From Diploptera punctata (Eukaryota; Arthropoda; Insecta; Blattodea; Blaberidae), in NCBI GenBank assembly GCA_030220185.1, contig JASPKZ010000425.1:310001-374000 (forward strand): a DNA stretch of 64,000 nt, written 5' to 3'. The position numbers and the translations under genes were made by a program. A model generated the notes under the pieces. It was not told the origin of the DNA and made no database searches. It saw nothing but the letters and a program-made list of their open reading frames with translations. Every line of letters begins with the position of its first letter. Within the stretch, counting starts at the first letter, position 1. This document shows, piece by piece, positions 32,690 to 44,265 of the stretch.

Positions 32690-33662
32690 TCTTATATATA
32701 AAAATTAATGTTTGTTTGTTTGTAAGTTTGTTTGTTCGTACTTTATGCGCGGCCATACAGTTGATCCGATTTTGATGTTTTTTTTTTGCAAAATGTTCAG
32801 GAGATTCCCGGGATGAACATAGGCTATAAGAGAGTTGTGATGCTCAACCCATTCACCCCTAAAAATCACTCTTTGTACAGAAAAACGTGAAATAAAGTCC
32901 CTATTTTGACCTTAAATGGTTTACGCTGCCTAAACCATAACAAATACACCAAATTAATGTACACAGAATCGAATATCTCAAAAAACTCTATAAAAAAGTC
33001 AGCGACAGCATACGTTTATCTTCCACGGGTAACTCACAATAACCATTTTTGTCTTTCATTGATGCCAAGAAGATCGGGATAAGTCGATTCCTGGACAAGC
33101 GTGCGCGGTCATACCGTTCATCCTATTGAGAACGGGATTTTTGAAAAATGTTCAGGAGATTCCGGGGATGAACATAGGCTATAAGAAAGTTGTAATACTC
33201 AACCCCAGCACACGCTGGGGTATCAGTAGATTTGGCAATCTTCTCTCTTCACCTCGCAGGTGTTTCCTCTATTTTAGGGGCCGTAAATTTTATTTCCACT
33301 ATTATCAATATAAAACCTATCAGCATAAAGACAGAGCGAATCCCTCTATTTGTCACCCTTAAAAATCACCTTTTGTAGTGAAAAAACGTGAAATAAAGTC
33401 CCTATTTTGACGCTTAAATGGCTTACGCTGCCCAAACCATAACAAATACACCAAATTAATGTACACAGAATTGAACATCTCAAAAAACTCTACAAAAAAG
33501 TCCGCGACAGCATTTGTTTATCTTCTACGTATAACTCACAATAACCATTTTTGTCTTTCATTGATGCCAAGAAGATCGGTATAACAGTGCACGGCTGGTG
33601 GTAAAAACATATTAGCATTTACTCGTATTTATGAGTAGCAGCGCACGCCGGATATTAGCTAG
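32690..33662 (+). mobile_element. Non-autonomous Helitron
   Basis: It begins TCTTATATATAA after an A, ends 'cacgccggatattagctag' before a T, and has no terminal inverted repeats or target duplication, as expected of a Helitron. An internal block (about 32800-33080) is repeated at about 33150-33585 ('aaacgtgaaataaagtccct' twice), so it carries an internal tandem duplication. No Rep/Hel coding. Confidence 0.8.
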
Positions 33663-33740
33663 TGTGTGTGTGTGTGTGTATGTGTGTGTATGTATGTATG
33701 TATGTATGTATGTATGTGTGTATATATATATATATATATC
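33663..33740. repeat. (GT)n/(GTAT)n/(TA)n microsatellite
   Basis: Compound simple repeat directly after the Helitron end. Confidence 0.9.
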
Positions 33741-33764
33741 ACGGCAGTATTAGGATTTTTAAAC

Positions 33765-33950
33765 GGGCCTAGAGCATCTACATCATTATGACCTAGGTTC
33801 GACACAGCCTATAACAGAAATTAATTAAAGTCGCTTGTTCTGGGGGTATAGGCCCCCCGTCATCTCAAGCAGTTTGTAGATAAATAAGCATCTTAGCCTC
33901 TTACTAAACCAAGGGTCTCTTAAGGCATATATTGGACCACTTTATTCTTT
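33765..33950 (+). mobile_element. SINE family 3, decayed 3' part
   Basis: 'tcgcttgttctgggggta' and 'cttactaaaccaagggtct' align with the family-3 body at 49610-49740. The tRNA head is missing. Confidence 0.5.
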
Positions 33951-34086
33951 CCGCAATATATTAGGAAAAAGTAAAAAAAAGTTTTGCAAAATTTAAATAT
34001 TAATGATTCGAAAACAAATATATTATATTTATTATTTCATGTAATTGTAATTACAAATAATTTACAGGCTCTATTCGTCTTTTTAG

Positions 34087-34088
34087 GT

Positions 34089-34137
<49 letters not shown>
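34087..34137. repeat. (TA)n(TG)n microsatellite
   Basis: Compound repeat at the edge of the following LINE tail. Confidence 0.95.
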
Positions 34138-34138
<1 letters not shown>

Positions 34139-34355
34139 GCCATGTTAAAAGAATGCCAGAGCAAAGATTCCCTAAACTGTTATGGAATGGATCCCAATGG
34201 AAAGGAGGAAGAGAGGAAGACCGAAGAAAACTTGGATAGAAGGGGTACAAGCGGCTATGAATATCAGAGGATTGGAGGAAGATCAGTGGATGGACAGAGA
34301 GGAATGGCGTCGGAAGACGGCGGCAGCTGCCATGATACTGAATGATGATGATTAT
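34138..34355 (+). mobile_element. LINE family B 3' tail
   Basis: Nucleotide match to the minus-strand copy at 1830-2060 ('agaatgccagagcaaagatt', 'gatcagtggatggacagaga', 'gccatgatactgaatgatga'). The frame is broken. It ends in GAT repeats, the family's 3' signature. Confidence 0.8.
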
Positions 34356-34361
34356 ATATAA

Positions 34362-34663
34362 AGTAAAGTGATCCAACTACAGGCCTCAGGAACCCCTTGG
34401 GGTAGTAGGAGGTTAAGGCTCCCATTTTTTCTAGACAATCGGCACTTGATATCAGCCGGTTTGTCAGCCCTGCGTGACGGCCGCCTTTACCCCCCAGAAC
34501 AAGCGTCTTGTACTCATTCTCGTTAGAGGCTGAGTCAACCCACCCGAGGACGGTAGTGCCGCAAGAGGATTTGGGTCAGTTTAAAAATCCTGATCCCACC
34601 AGGACTCGAACCCTCGACCTTCCGGCTTGTAGCGTAGTGCCTTAACCACTACGGCGTGCCCCC
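34362..34663 (-). mobile_element. SINE family 3 copy
   Basis: The minus-strand head 'gtagtggttaaggcactacg' and B-box-like GGTTCGAGTCC are intact. The 3' end reads 'ggatcactttactttat'. Best-preserved minus copy of the family in the window. Confidence 0.85.
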
Positions 34664-34857
34664 TATAATATATATCGTATTTATTCAATAATTTCCCCAT
34701 TTTCAAGATTTAGGAGTAAAAATTCTAGGGGGAAATTATGTGATGACTATGAAAATATCAATATCCTTAATCTATGTAGAACATTATCAACTATACATCA
34801 AGGTCATTGTACTTTACTCTCAAATACATTTTGAGGAAGTAAAACAATAAGTAATAA

Positions 34858-35262
34858 TTACCGGCCGCGGTGGACTAGTAATTATGCTCCTTACCTCTGG
34901 TCCCGAGGGTCGCAGGTTCAAACCCGGCCGGGGTCGATGATTTTTTTAGGATGGAATAATCCAAGGAGCAAGTCCTCCGGGAGGGACTTTAAGCCGTGGG
35001 TCCCGAGTCTGAAGATTTTCAGGCTCATAAAAGATCCTTAAGCCTGAATGAAAAGGCCTCTAAGTAAATTTTACCGAATTTTCCCGTACTAGCACTACCT
35101 TGGTTTTCCTATTTGTCAGTATGAGGCGGAACGCTGACCACGGACACCTCAAATGACATCTATACGAAAACAAGTGTAACTAAATTATTATGGTTCAAAT
35201 TCTTCCTTGCAGGGGGAGAGCGCCTTAATATCTGTTAAGGGAGACATGGGCTTACAAGAAGA
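34858..35262 (+). mobile_element. SINE family 5, long copy
   Basis: The tRNA-like head 'ggccgcggtggactagtaat' and B box GGTTCAAACCC are followed by a body of about 330 bp ('gtcctccgggagggac', 'cttggttttcctatttgtca') and a 3' end 'gacatgggcttacaag'. The 3' half recurs at 31305-31495. Confidence 0.75.
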
Positions 35263-35580
35263 AGTAATTAATTTTTCTCTATTTTCAGACACTCAAACCA
35301 TTCAAAAGATAACGGTAAAGTAAATAAAATGAAGGTGTGTTTCACTCTCGTTTTCCTTGGCGAAAATTTACCACTTGTAACTAAAATTTGTAGTTTGGCT
35401 GTTATACTTTCTTCCCATAGTTTAGTTTAACAACACTGACGCTGTAACGGAATAACACTTACCAATGCACAATGATACCTAACTCCATTCAGAGTGGCAA
35501 CAGGTGCGAGGGTGACAGAGACTGCAGGTAACATTACGTCTTTGTAGAAGGGGATGGATTCGACCTTGGGTTTTCCTAGA

Positions 35581-35603
35581 ATTTTTTTTTTTTTTTTTTT
35601 TTT
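35581..35603. repeat. Poly-T tract
   Basis: 23 consecutive T. Confidence 0.95.
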
Positions 35604-35614
35604 GAAATCTTCTC

Positions 35615-35757
35615 AAGAATGTCCAAAGTTGTAAGTGAAAATTTCTGGCCTATGTAATGTACATTCTATCAGAAGTGGATTTTAAAGAGTGTACAAAGTT
35701 GTAACTGAAAATTTTTGGCCTAGGTAATGCACATTCTATCAGTGATGGATTTAAAAA
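35615..35757 (+). repeat. Direct repeat, two units of about 75 bp
   Basis: 'caaagttgtaagtgaaaatt' and 'caaagttgtaactgaaaatt' each precede 'ggccta.gtaatg.acattc' and 'tatcag..gtgga'. Two head-to-tail units. Confidence 0.85.
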
Positions 35758-36019
35758 AATGTTTACGAGAAACCTAGGGGATTATTACGCGAGGGGGTCA
35801 ATTATGCGAGTAAATACGGTATGTACACACACTACCTTTCCTATCAAGTCGCCCCGTTGCACGGCGACCGGCATGACGGTTTATGATAAAGGAGTCCAGA
35901 ATGGCGATGTTGGAATTATGTATAAGCATTTGTTTTCAGATCAGAAAGGTATTAAAATAGAAATAAAACAAAACGAGAATGGAACCAGATAGGGCACACA
36001 TTAAAGAAAATACCATGAT

Positions 36020-36220
36020 CTGATTGAAAGAATTGCATTGGATTGGAACTCCCAAGGACAGAGGGAAAGAGCAGACCGAAACACACATGGAAGAGAACCA
36101 TCCTTGAAGAAATTGCAAAGGAGGGGAAAACCTGGAGGGAAATATATAAGTAGCTCTGAATTGGATTCGTTGGCGACGCTTTGTGGATGTCCTAATATGA
36201 GATAAAGGAGATGTTGATGA
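36020..36220 (+). mobile_element. RTE-like LINE tail remnant
   Basis: Translation with frame breaks gives GQREKSRPKHTWKRTILEEI and GKTWREI, the tail pattern of RTE-type LINEs, then a GATGATG 3' tract. Confidence 0.6.
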
Positions 36221-36775
36221 TGGTGATGATTTGTATTCAGAGGCGATAGTCGTTTCTCGGTAAAACTATGCAGTTACACACTATGGGGATCCACTGTATC
36301 ACGATTTGCATACAAATACTGTGGACGGCCATGGAATCGGAGATACGACGGAACAGCATCAGCAGAATTTCCTAGCGTCATTTTGAAAAGACACGTCAGA
36401 CAAATGTAACTAACTTCTCTACATAAAAGTTCAATAGACGCCAATAGCAAACTGTATTCCAAGATCCTAATTGTATGTTCGTTTTATAGCAGATAATAGT
36501 ACATTATTTTATAATTCGATAGAATATCACGTAACAATCTTCTATGTCTATATGTATCGACATAATTGTCGCTACTTTAAATACTTCATATCAGTTGTTT
36601 GTTGTTATACATATAAGTCTTTAAGAAACATTTCTTCCTACTCCTATCGATCCCCTAAGATATGATGGATCTTGAAGTGATCATTCATCTCAAAACCTTT
36701 ATTTGTTTGTAATCACAAGAAACACTCCCGAATTTTAACATTTCACGAGTAGTTTGTAGGTATAAATCATCATAA
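36221..36775. other. Unassigned stretch
   Basis: No supported feature. Confidence 0.35.
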
Positions 36776-37425
36776 TCATCATCAAAAACAAGGATTAAGC
36801 CCAATGGCCTGTTCCGATCTCATTATGGGTCGAATTTGTCCTTCCATTTCTTCAATGGTCTTCCCAACAATCTTCTCCCTTTTGGTTTATAATTATACAT
36901 TCTTCTTGGTATGCGCTGTTCATTCATTCGTAATACGTGCTGAAGGTAAGCATTTTGATAGTATTTTATTCTTTCACAGAGATTAAATATATTAAGTTCT
37001 GTTCTTATATCTTCGTTTTTTCTTTTTATCGATCCTTTGGTATCCTGCTATTGCTCCGAACATCTTCATTTCTGCAACCTCTATTTGTTTACTATCTGCC
37101 TTTGTTAATGTCCAGGTTTCACATCATTAGATATTAGACGGAACTGCCAATACTTTGTAAAATTTTAAAATAGTTTCTTTTCTAGTTTTATTCAATAAAG
37201 TACGTTTAATTGTGCCACATAGATAATTGAATCGTATTTTAGTGTGTTTATCTAAATTTCTGTCATTACCTAAATAACATCCCAAATAATTAAAATTCTG
37301 AACTTGGTCTATAATTACATTGTTTATCGCTATTTTTGTTCTTATTGCACATTTTTCATTCAGAGCTAATATTTTTGTTTTAGATGAAGTATAGGTATAA
37401 ATATAAACAATTTTAAGAATTTTGT
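36776..37425 (-). mobile_element. LINE family F, thumb to C-terminal tail
   Basis: On the minus strand: FNYLGCYLGNDRNLDKHTKIRFNYLCGTIKRTL (37127-37432), then CETWTLTKADSKQIE, and near 36880-36940 RMNEQRIPRRMYNYKPKGRR with GRP. Frames change. The 3' end has ATC/GAT repeats (36769-36783). Confidence 0.75.
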
Positions 37426-37429
37426 AAAA

Positions 37430-38105
37430 CACTTCACAAACGTGTGTTGTACATTACTGTTTGCATGATGGTGTTTTCAAAATAATAAACAATAATAAAA
37501 CAATAATATCTTTGTTGGAAATATTTGCGTTTCTTATAAACAACTGACTGACGTTAGCAGTCTGGCCAATGTATATACGCTAAATGCCGAAAATAATTCA
37601 GTTGAGACTACAGCAGGCCGTGATATTAATCAGGCATACAATGGCGGCAAGTACGAATGATTGTAAACAAAATGACGAAACTGAAGAAACGTGGGAAGTT
37701 GGGTGTACTTCTTTAGAGCCAGAGAAAACGAAATCAAGTTATGAAAAAAAAAACATAATTAACGATTAAAAATTATTCAGGTACCTGCAAGACTTAATTT
37801 TTTGTTAAGTCAACTTTCAATATTGTTTTAAATAAAGTTCAGTTGAATTAAAATGCAGTGATTTGTTTCGTATATTGAAAATTAACACTACCTTTTGGAT
37901 ATATTATTGTATATACATTGTACATAGTATACATAAAGGACAGTGGTTTCACTTCCCGTCCTATTTTGTAGTATTACAGATTAGCTATTTAGTTATTTAT
38001 AGGTTGGCAACCCCGAAATTTAGGAAATTGAACTTTCAATCACGGCCGCCATTCCTGTAAGTATGACAGAACGCACTATCGTGCAAAAACGTTCTTTAAC
38101 TCGCT
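37430..38105 (+). repeat. Dispersed repeat F1, copy 2
   Basis: It starts inside the family at 'tttgtaaaacacttcacaaa' and runs to 'cactatcgtgcaaaaacg'. It contains 'ctgactgacgttagcag', 'gtctggccaatgtatata' and 'aggttggcaaccccgaaat'. The 5' hairpin part is replaced by LINE F. Confidence 0.65.
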
Positions 38106-38384
38106 GTAGTCACAAGGAACATCCCCGGGATCATAAGAAGATTACGCTGAATTCAACATTGGCATTTTATCTATCTCTGGGTGCTATGTTGACAGTATAT
38201 GTAAAGGGCCACAGTGGGCCATAATAATAATACAAGAACGGCTTCCAAATTTAAATAGCATATCTGCACGCGTGGGAATGCTATTGACATTTATAACTGC
38301 ATTGCAAAAAGTCGCGGCCTACATGTGTTCATAGATTAATGTAAATAGGAACTCTATAAAATTATGCAAGTAATAATAAACAGT
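38106..38384. other. Unassigned stretch
   Basis: No supported feature. Confidence 0.35.
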
Positions 38385-38479
38385 AAAGGCCAACACGCAT
38401 ACACTATTGAGTAACAATAAGTAATTAGGATTGGAAGTAAATATCAATTAAACTAAATATATGTTCGCACATAGAAATA
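38385..38479 (+). mobile_element. LINE family A, left half of a copy split by a Tc1 element
   Basis: 'cactattgagtaaca' and 'ggaagtaaatatcaatta' match LINE A after RT motif C. The copy continues at 39991. Confidence 0.8.
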
Positions 38480-39988
38480 CACTGCTCAAAAAAATTAGGG
38501 GATATTGTAGAATAACCTATTAAGACTATGTTTTTAGGAACAGTATTAGATGCAATCACTTTCTATTACTCCAAAAGAATGTAAACAAGAGTTTGAAGTC
38601 ATTACGTAACCTCTGTACCACACCAGATGTCAAAGAGATCCTGATTAGGAATATGGCAAACAAACAAAGCAACATTAACATGGGTGAAAATGTTTCTTTA
38701 GTATGGTGTATGGTCTCCTCGAACAGCCAGCACTGCCTCACACCTGTGTGGCATTGATGCAATGAGGTTAGCAATGAATTCTTGGGGGATACGTGGCCAC
38801 TCTTCCATAAGAGCAATGTGCAGCTCTGGAACAGTTGTGGGACGTGCTGGTCTGCCTGCAATGCGCCTGCCTAATGCATCCCACACATGCTCAATCGGAT
38901 TTAAGTCCAGGGAGGAAGCTGGCCATTGCATACGCTCGATACCCTCCACTTCCAGCATGTCGTCCACCAAGCCTGCTCTGTGGCGTCGTGCATTATCGTC
39001 CATAAAAAGAAAAGAATCACCTATGGTACCAGCATAAGGCACGACAAAAGGTCGGAGAATCTCATCTCTATACCTTACCGCAGTCAAAGTACCACCTTGG
39101 ATGACGTAGAGGTCCGTACGTCCACCACTACTGACTCCTGTCCACACCATCAATCCACCGCCACCATATGGGGATCTTTCACGTACAAAAGTTGGATTGT
39201 TTCGTGTCCCATTTTCTCTCCAGATGAATACACGCCGACTTTCACATTCCACGTTGAATCGCGACTCATTAGAAAAAAGAACTGATCTCCATTCAGCATG
39301 CCTCCACCCACGATGTTCCTCCGCCCAGTTTCTGCGATCTCTACGGTGTTGTGGAGTTAACCTGGTACACACCATGGGCCTACGGGCATAGAGACCACTT
39401 CCATGCAGTCGATTAGGGACAGTTTGAGTTGACACCCTGCGTCCTGTTGCTGTTTGAAGTGTATTTCGCAGTTGAGTTGCATTCTGCTGTCTATTCCGAC
39501 GGGCTGTTAACAAGAGGTAACGGTTATCCCTTGCTGTTGTTGCCCTTGGTCGACCTTGTCCGGCTCTTCTGTGAACAGTATGTTCTTTGAAAATGAATCC
39601 GAAGTCTGGAAATCTCGCTTTGAGACACCTCAATGGCTTTTGCCACCTCTTGTTGTGTCTGTCCAGCTTCCATCCTTCCTATGGCCCTCCAAGCCATTGG
39701 TTCAGGTAAATCACATTGTCGAGGCATCACTGTCCCTAAGGCAAGTCATTCACTAACTGAAAACTGGACTGGATTTAAAAACAGCAACAAAACATTCACC
39801 CCCACACCGCCCTTTCACATCAACAGTACAGACACTGCCCTCTGGTGTGGTACCGAGGTTACGTAACAACTCCAAACTCTTATTTACATTATCTTGGAGT
39901 AATAGAAAGTGATTGCATCTAATACTATTCCAAAAAACATAGTCTTAATAGGTTATTCTACAATATCCCCTAATTTTTTTGAGCAGTG
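38480..39988 (-). mobile_element. Tc1-like transposon, 1509 bp, inside LINE A
   Basis: Long inverted ends (about 140 bp, with mismatches) start CACTGCTCAAAAAAATTAGG on both sides, flanked by TA (38478-38479 and 39989-39990). LINE A sequence is continuous across it. The transposase frames occupy the interior. Confidence 0.92.
38698..39730 (-). pseudogene. Tc1-type transposase, frameshifted, first catalytic residue D to N
   Basis: The N-terminal helix-turn-helix (39524-39730: EPMAWRAIGRMEAGQTQQEVAKAIEVS) is in another frame from the main 311-codon frame (38698-39633). The main frame has the GRPR hook (GQGRPRATT), then VLFSNESRFNVE where the family has SDESRF (D to N), the second D in FMDDNARRH, and E in SLDLNPIEHVWD. 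The D to E spacing is 34, the Tc1 DD34E pattern. The frameshift plus the D to N change make the copy catalytically dead. Confidence 0.9.
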
Positions 39989-39990
39989 TA

Positions 39991-40677
39991 CATTATATCA
40001 TGAAAATGGACAGCTAATGACAAATGAAAAAAAATTGTGTGGAAGTGACTGAATTCAAATACTTAGGAACAATAATCACAAATAGGAATGAGATGCACAA
40101 CGAAATTAAACATAGCCTCAATTCTGGAAATGCGTGCTATTATGCATTGCAGAAACTCTTGATGTCCCAACTCCTTTCAAAAAACGTTAAACTGAAAATA
40201 TATAAAACTATTATTCTACCAGTTATATTATATGGTGTGAAACATGGAGTCTTACTTTAAGGGAGGAAAGGAGATTACGAGTATTTGAGAATAAAGTACT
40301 TAGGGAAATTTTTGAACCAAAGAGAGATGAACAGACAGGTGAATGGAGAATACTACATAACAATGAACTACATGGTCTTTATAGGAAGCCAGATATAATA
40401 AGAACAGTTAAGTCTCGTAGACTGCAATGGGCAGGACATGTTGCACGTATGGGGAATGGAAGACTTGCATGGAAGCTTCTTGTAGGAAAGCCAGAGGGAA
40501 AAAGTCCAGTTGGTAGACCAAGGATGAGGTAGGAGAATAGCATTAACCATGATTTGAGGGAAGTAGAATATATAGAGGAAATGATTGGAAAACATCTCAG
40601 GATAGGGATATACGGAGAGCTTATTTTCGCGCGGCCATCAACCAACAGGTTCGATAGTGCCAGTGAGTTAGTTAGTT
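39991..40677 (+). mobile_element. LINE family A, right half of the split copy
   Basis: It resumes at 'cattatatcatgaaaatgga', with [15 protein letters not shown] (40024-40260), then ETWSLTLREE and the tail [11 protein letters not shown]. Several frame breaks occur (GGTGTGAAACATGG has lost a base). It ends 'gtgccagtgagttagttag'. Confidence 0.88.
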
Positions 40678-40844
40678 TAATAATAAACATTACCGCGCGA
40701 AATGCATCTATGTGGTAGATAAAAATTGGACGATATGAAGCATGAACCAGCTAAGCGCCATTAAAAAATAGATGTTGATGTCATCTGTTGCAGTGGCTCA
40801 TGAAGCAAGTGTATGCACACTTTTAGCACCAAATCTTTAAATAT

Positions 40845-41147
40845 CCATCCATAGTAATTCTGCCCGAAGGCAGGTCCTTCACTGCATTCATAACATTTTC
40901 ATGCTATGCTTGCAGCTTTACTAGGGAATTGAAGGTGTGGTAGCTTCCCGTTGCTTTCCACACCGGTGAAGGATGATGATGATGATAATGATAAGGATGA
41001 TGATGATGACCATATGATTTCGGGGCCTTAAAGGTGAGGAAAAACCCCGATAAAAACCTCACCCAGAAAAACTGCCCCGTCCGGGGATCGAACCCGGGCC
41101 CGCTGCGTGACAAGGCAGCACGCTACCTGGAGACCACAGCGGTGGAC
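40845..41147 (-). mobile_element. SINE family 2 copy with 12-bp target-site duplication
   Basis: ATCTTTAAATAT flanks it at 40833-40844 and 41148-41159. The minus-strand head has 'cgtgctgccttgtcacgc' and B box GGTTCGATCCC. Confidence 0.9.
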
Positions 41148-41159
41148 ATCTTTAAATAT

Positions 41160-41468
41160 AGTCTTATTAAAGAAAAACGTAAACCTCATCAGTCCTATCA
41201 GACATTCTATGTTTTGCAACAAACGTCTATGAAATCAGATCTTTTTAAATGCTAATCTAAATTTTACATTGTGCAGCTAAGCGGCAAATGTTCCCGCTCT
41301 TAGATTGTTGATGCATAACTGTCAAACAAGGAAAATAACTTGCAATATCCTGTACTGTTAGTTTGGCGCTACAATAAATAGTGAAGATTGACTTAAACTT
41401 GAAACGTATTTTTCTTGAAACTTAGATAATGGAGCACAGCCGGTTGATGCATAAAGCCTCCAAATATC
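41160..41468. other. Unassigned stretch
   Basis: No supported feature. Confidence 0.35.
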
Positions 41469-41469
41469 T

Positions 41470-41650
41470 GTCCACCGCTGTGGTCTCGAGGTAGCGTGCT
41501 GCCTTATCACACAGCGGGTCGGGTTTGATCCCCGGTCGGGACAGTTTCCTGAGTGAGGTTTTTCCTCACTTGTAAGACAAATGCCAGGAAAACTTTAAGG
41601 CCCAAACAGTCCCCGAACATCATATGGCGATCGCAATCATCATTCATATT
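41470..41650 (+). mobile_element. SINE family 2, 3'-truncated copy
   Basis: The head 'gtccaccgctgtggtctcga' and body up to 'ccccgaacatcatatggcga' are present. It stops before the usual tail. Confidence 0.8.
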
Positions 41651-41696
41651 CATCTTAGATTAAGCTTAGGATGAAGGACTCTCCTGGCGCACCACT

Positions 41697-41727
<31 letters not shown>
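41697..41727. repeat. (ATC)n microsatellite
   Basis: About nine ATC units. Confidence 0.9.
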
Positions 41728-42815
41728 CCCATCATATCATCGGGACAACGTAACTCCGCCTTCCAGGCGCCTCAACCTCAGGAGTGGGTTACAATTACGG
41801 CAAAGCCTGGAGAGAACACCACAAATGTCCAAAAAGGAAAACCTGGAGCATTAAAAAAATATATATGTATGTTCATCGAATGCGCATTGAAGGAAAATTA
41901 TAGAGTTCGATGCCATGTCTATGACACTCTTATTAACGCTTGCACAAGGAAGAGTGGATACAACACTGATTGTTTATTAACAATCGCATTTTGAAAATGA
42001 ATAATGTGTAATTTGGGTTGTGGAATGTTGAAACCTAGCTTAATAGAGTCCCTGATCTTTTCTGTGTCATTTTATTTAGTTTGACACAATTCACATCGAA
42101 ATTTGCATACTTTCTTCTTCTTCTTCTTTTATTTTTCTTGATGATCTTGCTTCTCTTCTGAGTTTCAAGTATGCTGGCATTCTTGTGACCAGCTCAGGAA
42201 ACGCATTATTCAATTTTATGCATGATCATAGGGCGAAAATAATCTAAGGAGTAGAGTACACCCTTCTACTGAAGATGGAAGCGGTTTCTGAAAGGCCTAC
42301 ATTTGAGGACGACAGCACCTGCCAAGGTATTTATTTTAACATTTTACTTTATGACTAATCACCTCAACGGAATTTTATCAATACTGAATCTAAGGTTATG
42401 AGATCCACATTACTGTAGTCATGAGACAGATAGATAGATATTTACAAATCTAACAACATAATGTTCAAGTGTCTAATTTAAGAGTATGTAAGTTCCAAAT
42501 ATTTCAAATACTTTTATTTATTGTTAATTATATACAGCGAGTTTCACTTAACCTGCGGTCGAAAGCGGGAAAGGTGACTGCAAGCATTCAGTGATCAACT
42601 CGCGCTGCCCACGCTAGTGGCCGCAAGTCGAGTAAAACTCACAGTATTAGTTATGTACACAACAAGGGAAGTAAGTAGTACATTACCAGTTGAGGACTTG
42701 TTTGAGCCAGAGTTTTATCGAGGGCTAGCAAATAAGTTCGAAACTAGTAATGTACATACATCCCGAATTTCGCATATAACGTAATTTTGTTTACTCCTAT
42801 ACTAATGATTATGTT
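41728..42815. other. Unassigned stretch
   Basis: Only short frames. A 107-codon frame at 41671-41994 crosses the ATC run and has no recognisable domain. 'gcgagtttcactt' near 42538 and 'agtaaaactcac' near 42629 are an imperfect inverted pair. Confidence 0.3.
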
Positions 42816-42816
42816 T

Positions 42817-43047
42817 ACTTACTTACTTACTTACTTACTCACTGGCACTATCGAACCCGTAGGTTCATGGCCGCGCGGACATAAGCTCTCCATACATCCC
42901 TATCCTGAGCTAATGCTTTCCAATCATTTCCTGTATAATCTACTTCCCTCAAATCATAGTTAATGTTGTTCTCCCACCTCATTCTTGGTCTACCAACTGG
43001 GCGTTTTCCTTCTGGCTTTCCTACAAGAAGTTTCCATGCACGTCTTT
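42817..43047 (-). mobile_element. LINE family A 3' tail with (TTAC)n tail
   Basis: Six TTAC units (42817-42838) followed by 'tcactggcactatcgaaccc' mark the 3' end. The tail coding continues to 43047, where it stops abruptly. Clearest tetranucleotide tail of the family. Confidence 0.88.
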
Positions 43048-43121
43048 GTTTAATTTTTGTATTTCATGTGAATTTATATTTTGGTTTGAAGATTAAATTG
43101 TTTGATAGCAAGGGAATATTA

Positions 43122-43440
43122 GTCCACCGCTGTGGTCTTGAGGTAACGTGCTGCCGTGTCACGCAGCGGGCCCGAGTTCGATCCCCGGTCGGGACAGTTT
43201 TTCTGGGCGAGGGGTTTTTCCTCAGCTGTAAGACAAATGTCAGGAAAACTTTAAGGCCCAAACGGTCCCCGAAATCATCTGGCCATCATCCTTATCATTA
43301 TCATCATCCTTTACCGGTGTGGAAAGCAACGGAAAGCTACCACACCTACAATTCCCTAATAAAGCTGCAAAGCATAGCATGAAAATGCTATGATTGCAAT
43401 GAAAGACCTGCCCTCAGGCAGAATTACTATGGATGGATGG
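43122..43440 (+). mobile_element. SINE family 2 copy with 11-bp target-site duplication
   Basis: AAGGGAATATT (43110-43120) on the left and AAGGGAATGTT (43441-43451) on the right, one mismatch. The head and the 'actatggatggatgg' end are intact. Confidence 0.88.
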
Positions 43441-43451
43441 AAGGGAATGTT

Positions 43452-44230
43452 GATAAAAACAACTGCAATTGCTTAATGTTGTCTGAATTAGTGGCAGACA
43501 TTTTAAATAACAGTTTTAGACCGCATATTAATTACGGATATTATTAATTCTGATGTAGAAGAAGCTGCGAATGCTGCACTTAATTTTCTATTACCAGCAA
43601 AGTATATTTAATGACTGGTGTAAATTAAAAAAAAACTATGGGGCATAAAGTATAGAAACATATTGAAATAAATAAGACAATACTAATGAAAATCAACCAA
43701 ATTGTATGGCTAATGTTAATAATTGTAACAATTGTTCATCATACATTTAAATTATCAAAGTGAGAAATAAATGTGATACAACATAATTGTGCTGTATTAC
43801 TCGATACAATTTTAAGTACGTAACATTTTTACATTATTAAGTCAATTCCTTTTCTTCCCTACGGAATTAAGTTGAGCTATTACATTCCGTTGTCAATGGA
43901 TACCAAGGCCTCTCTGGTAAATTCAACTTACTTCCCTAAAAACAGAATGATAATTCGGTCTTGTTAGCATAGGAGTGAACGAACTATTTTGCCAGGTAAG
44001 CGTTTGAGATTTGAAAATGAAATTTAAAATTTAATATTCCGAATAGATTTCCAACATGAAATATCATTATTCTCGATGTGTGATAAGTTGTGCGTACCTT
44101 TTATTTGTGGTAGTCACATCACACCGTCTCTGGAAGAGCTGTTATTGCCACGTCTACGAGATCTATTCCTTTATGGATATTAAAACTGAGATCTCAGTCG
44201 TTATCAACTAAATAGTATTTCATTTAAAAC
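43452..44230. other. Unassigned stretch
   Basis: AT-rich, with no supported feature. Confidence 0.35.
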
Positions 44231-44242
44231 ACCTTGTAGGAC

Positions 44243-44265
44243 TTTCGGAACATGTTCCATCATCG
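44243..44265 (-). ncRNA. Hammerhead-like core remnant
   Basis: The minus-strand sequence CGATGATGGAACATGTTCCGAAAGTC has the self-complementary stem GGAACATGTTCC and then GAAA-GTC, as in Penelope-type hammerhead motifs. The leading CUGA is imperfect. The flanking minus-strand sequence may be a decayed Penelope end, but I could not read a nuclease motif there. Confidence 0.35.

Larger units (their letters stand above)
34673..35822. mobile_element. DNA transposon remnant with 30-bp inverted ends, holding a SINE
   Basis: The left end 'atcgtatttattcaataatt' and the reverse complement of the right end 'aattatgcgagtaaatacgg' match in outline (CGTATTTAyTC..ATAATT..CCCC). The interior holds SINE 5 (34858-35262), a poly-T tract and a direct repeat. 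No transposase frame. The ends resemble Tigger-type termini. Confidence 0.45.

Noticed and set aside
38762..39391. Plus-strand frames opposite the Tc1 transposase
   Set aside because: Shadows of the minus-strand coding sequence, without motifs.
41671..41994. 107-codon plus-strand frame with a poly-Ser run
   Set aside because: It starts next to a SINE, crosses an ATC microsatellite and matches no domain; treated as chance.
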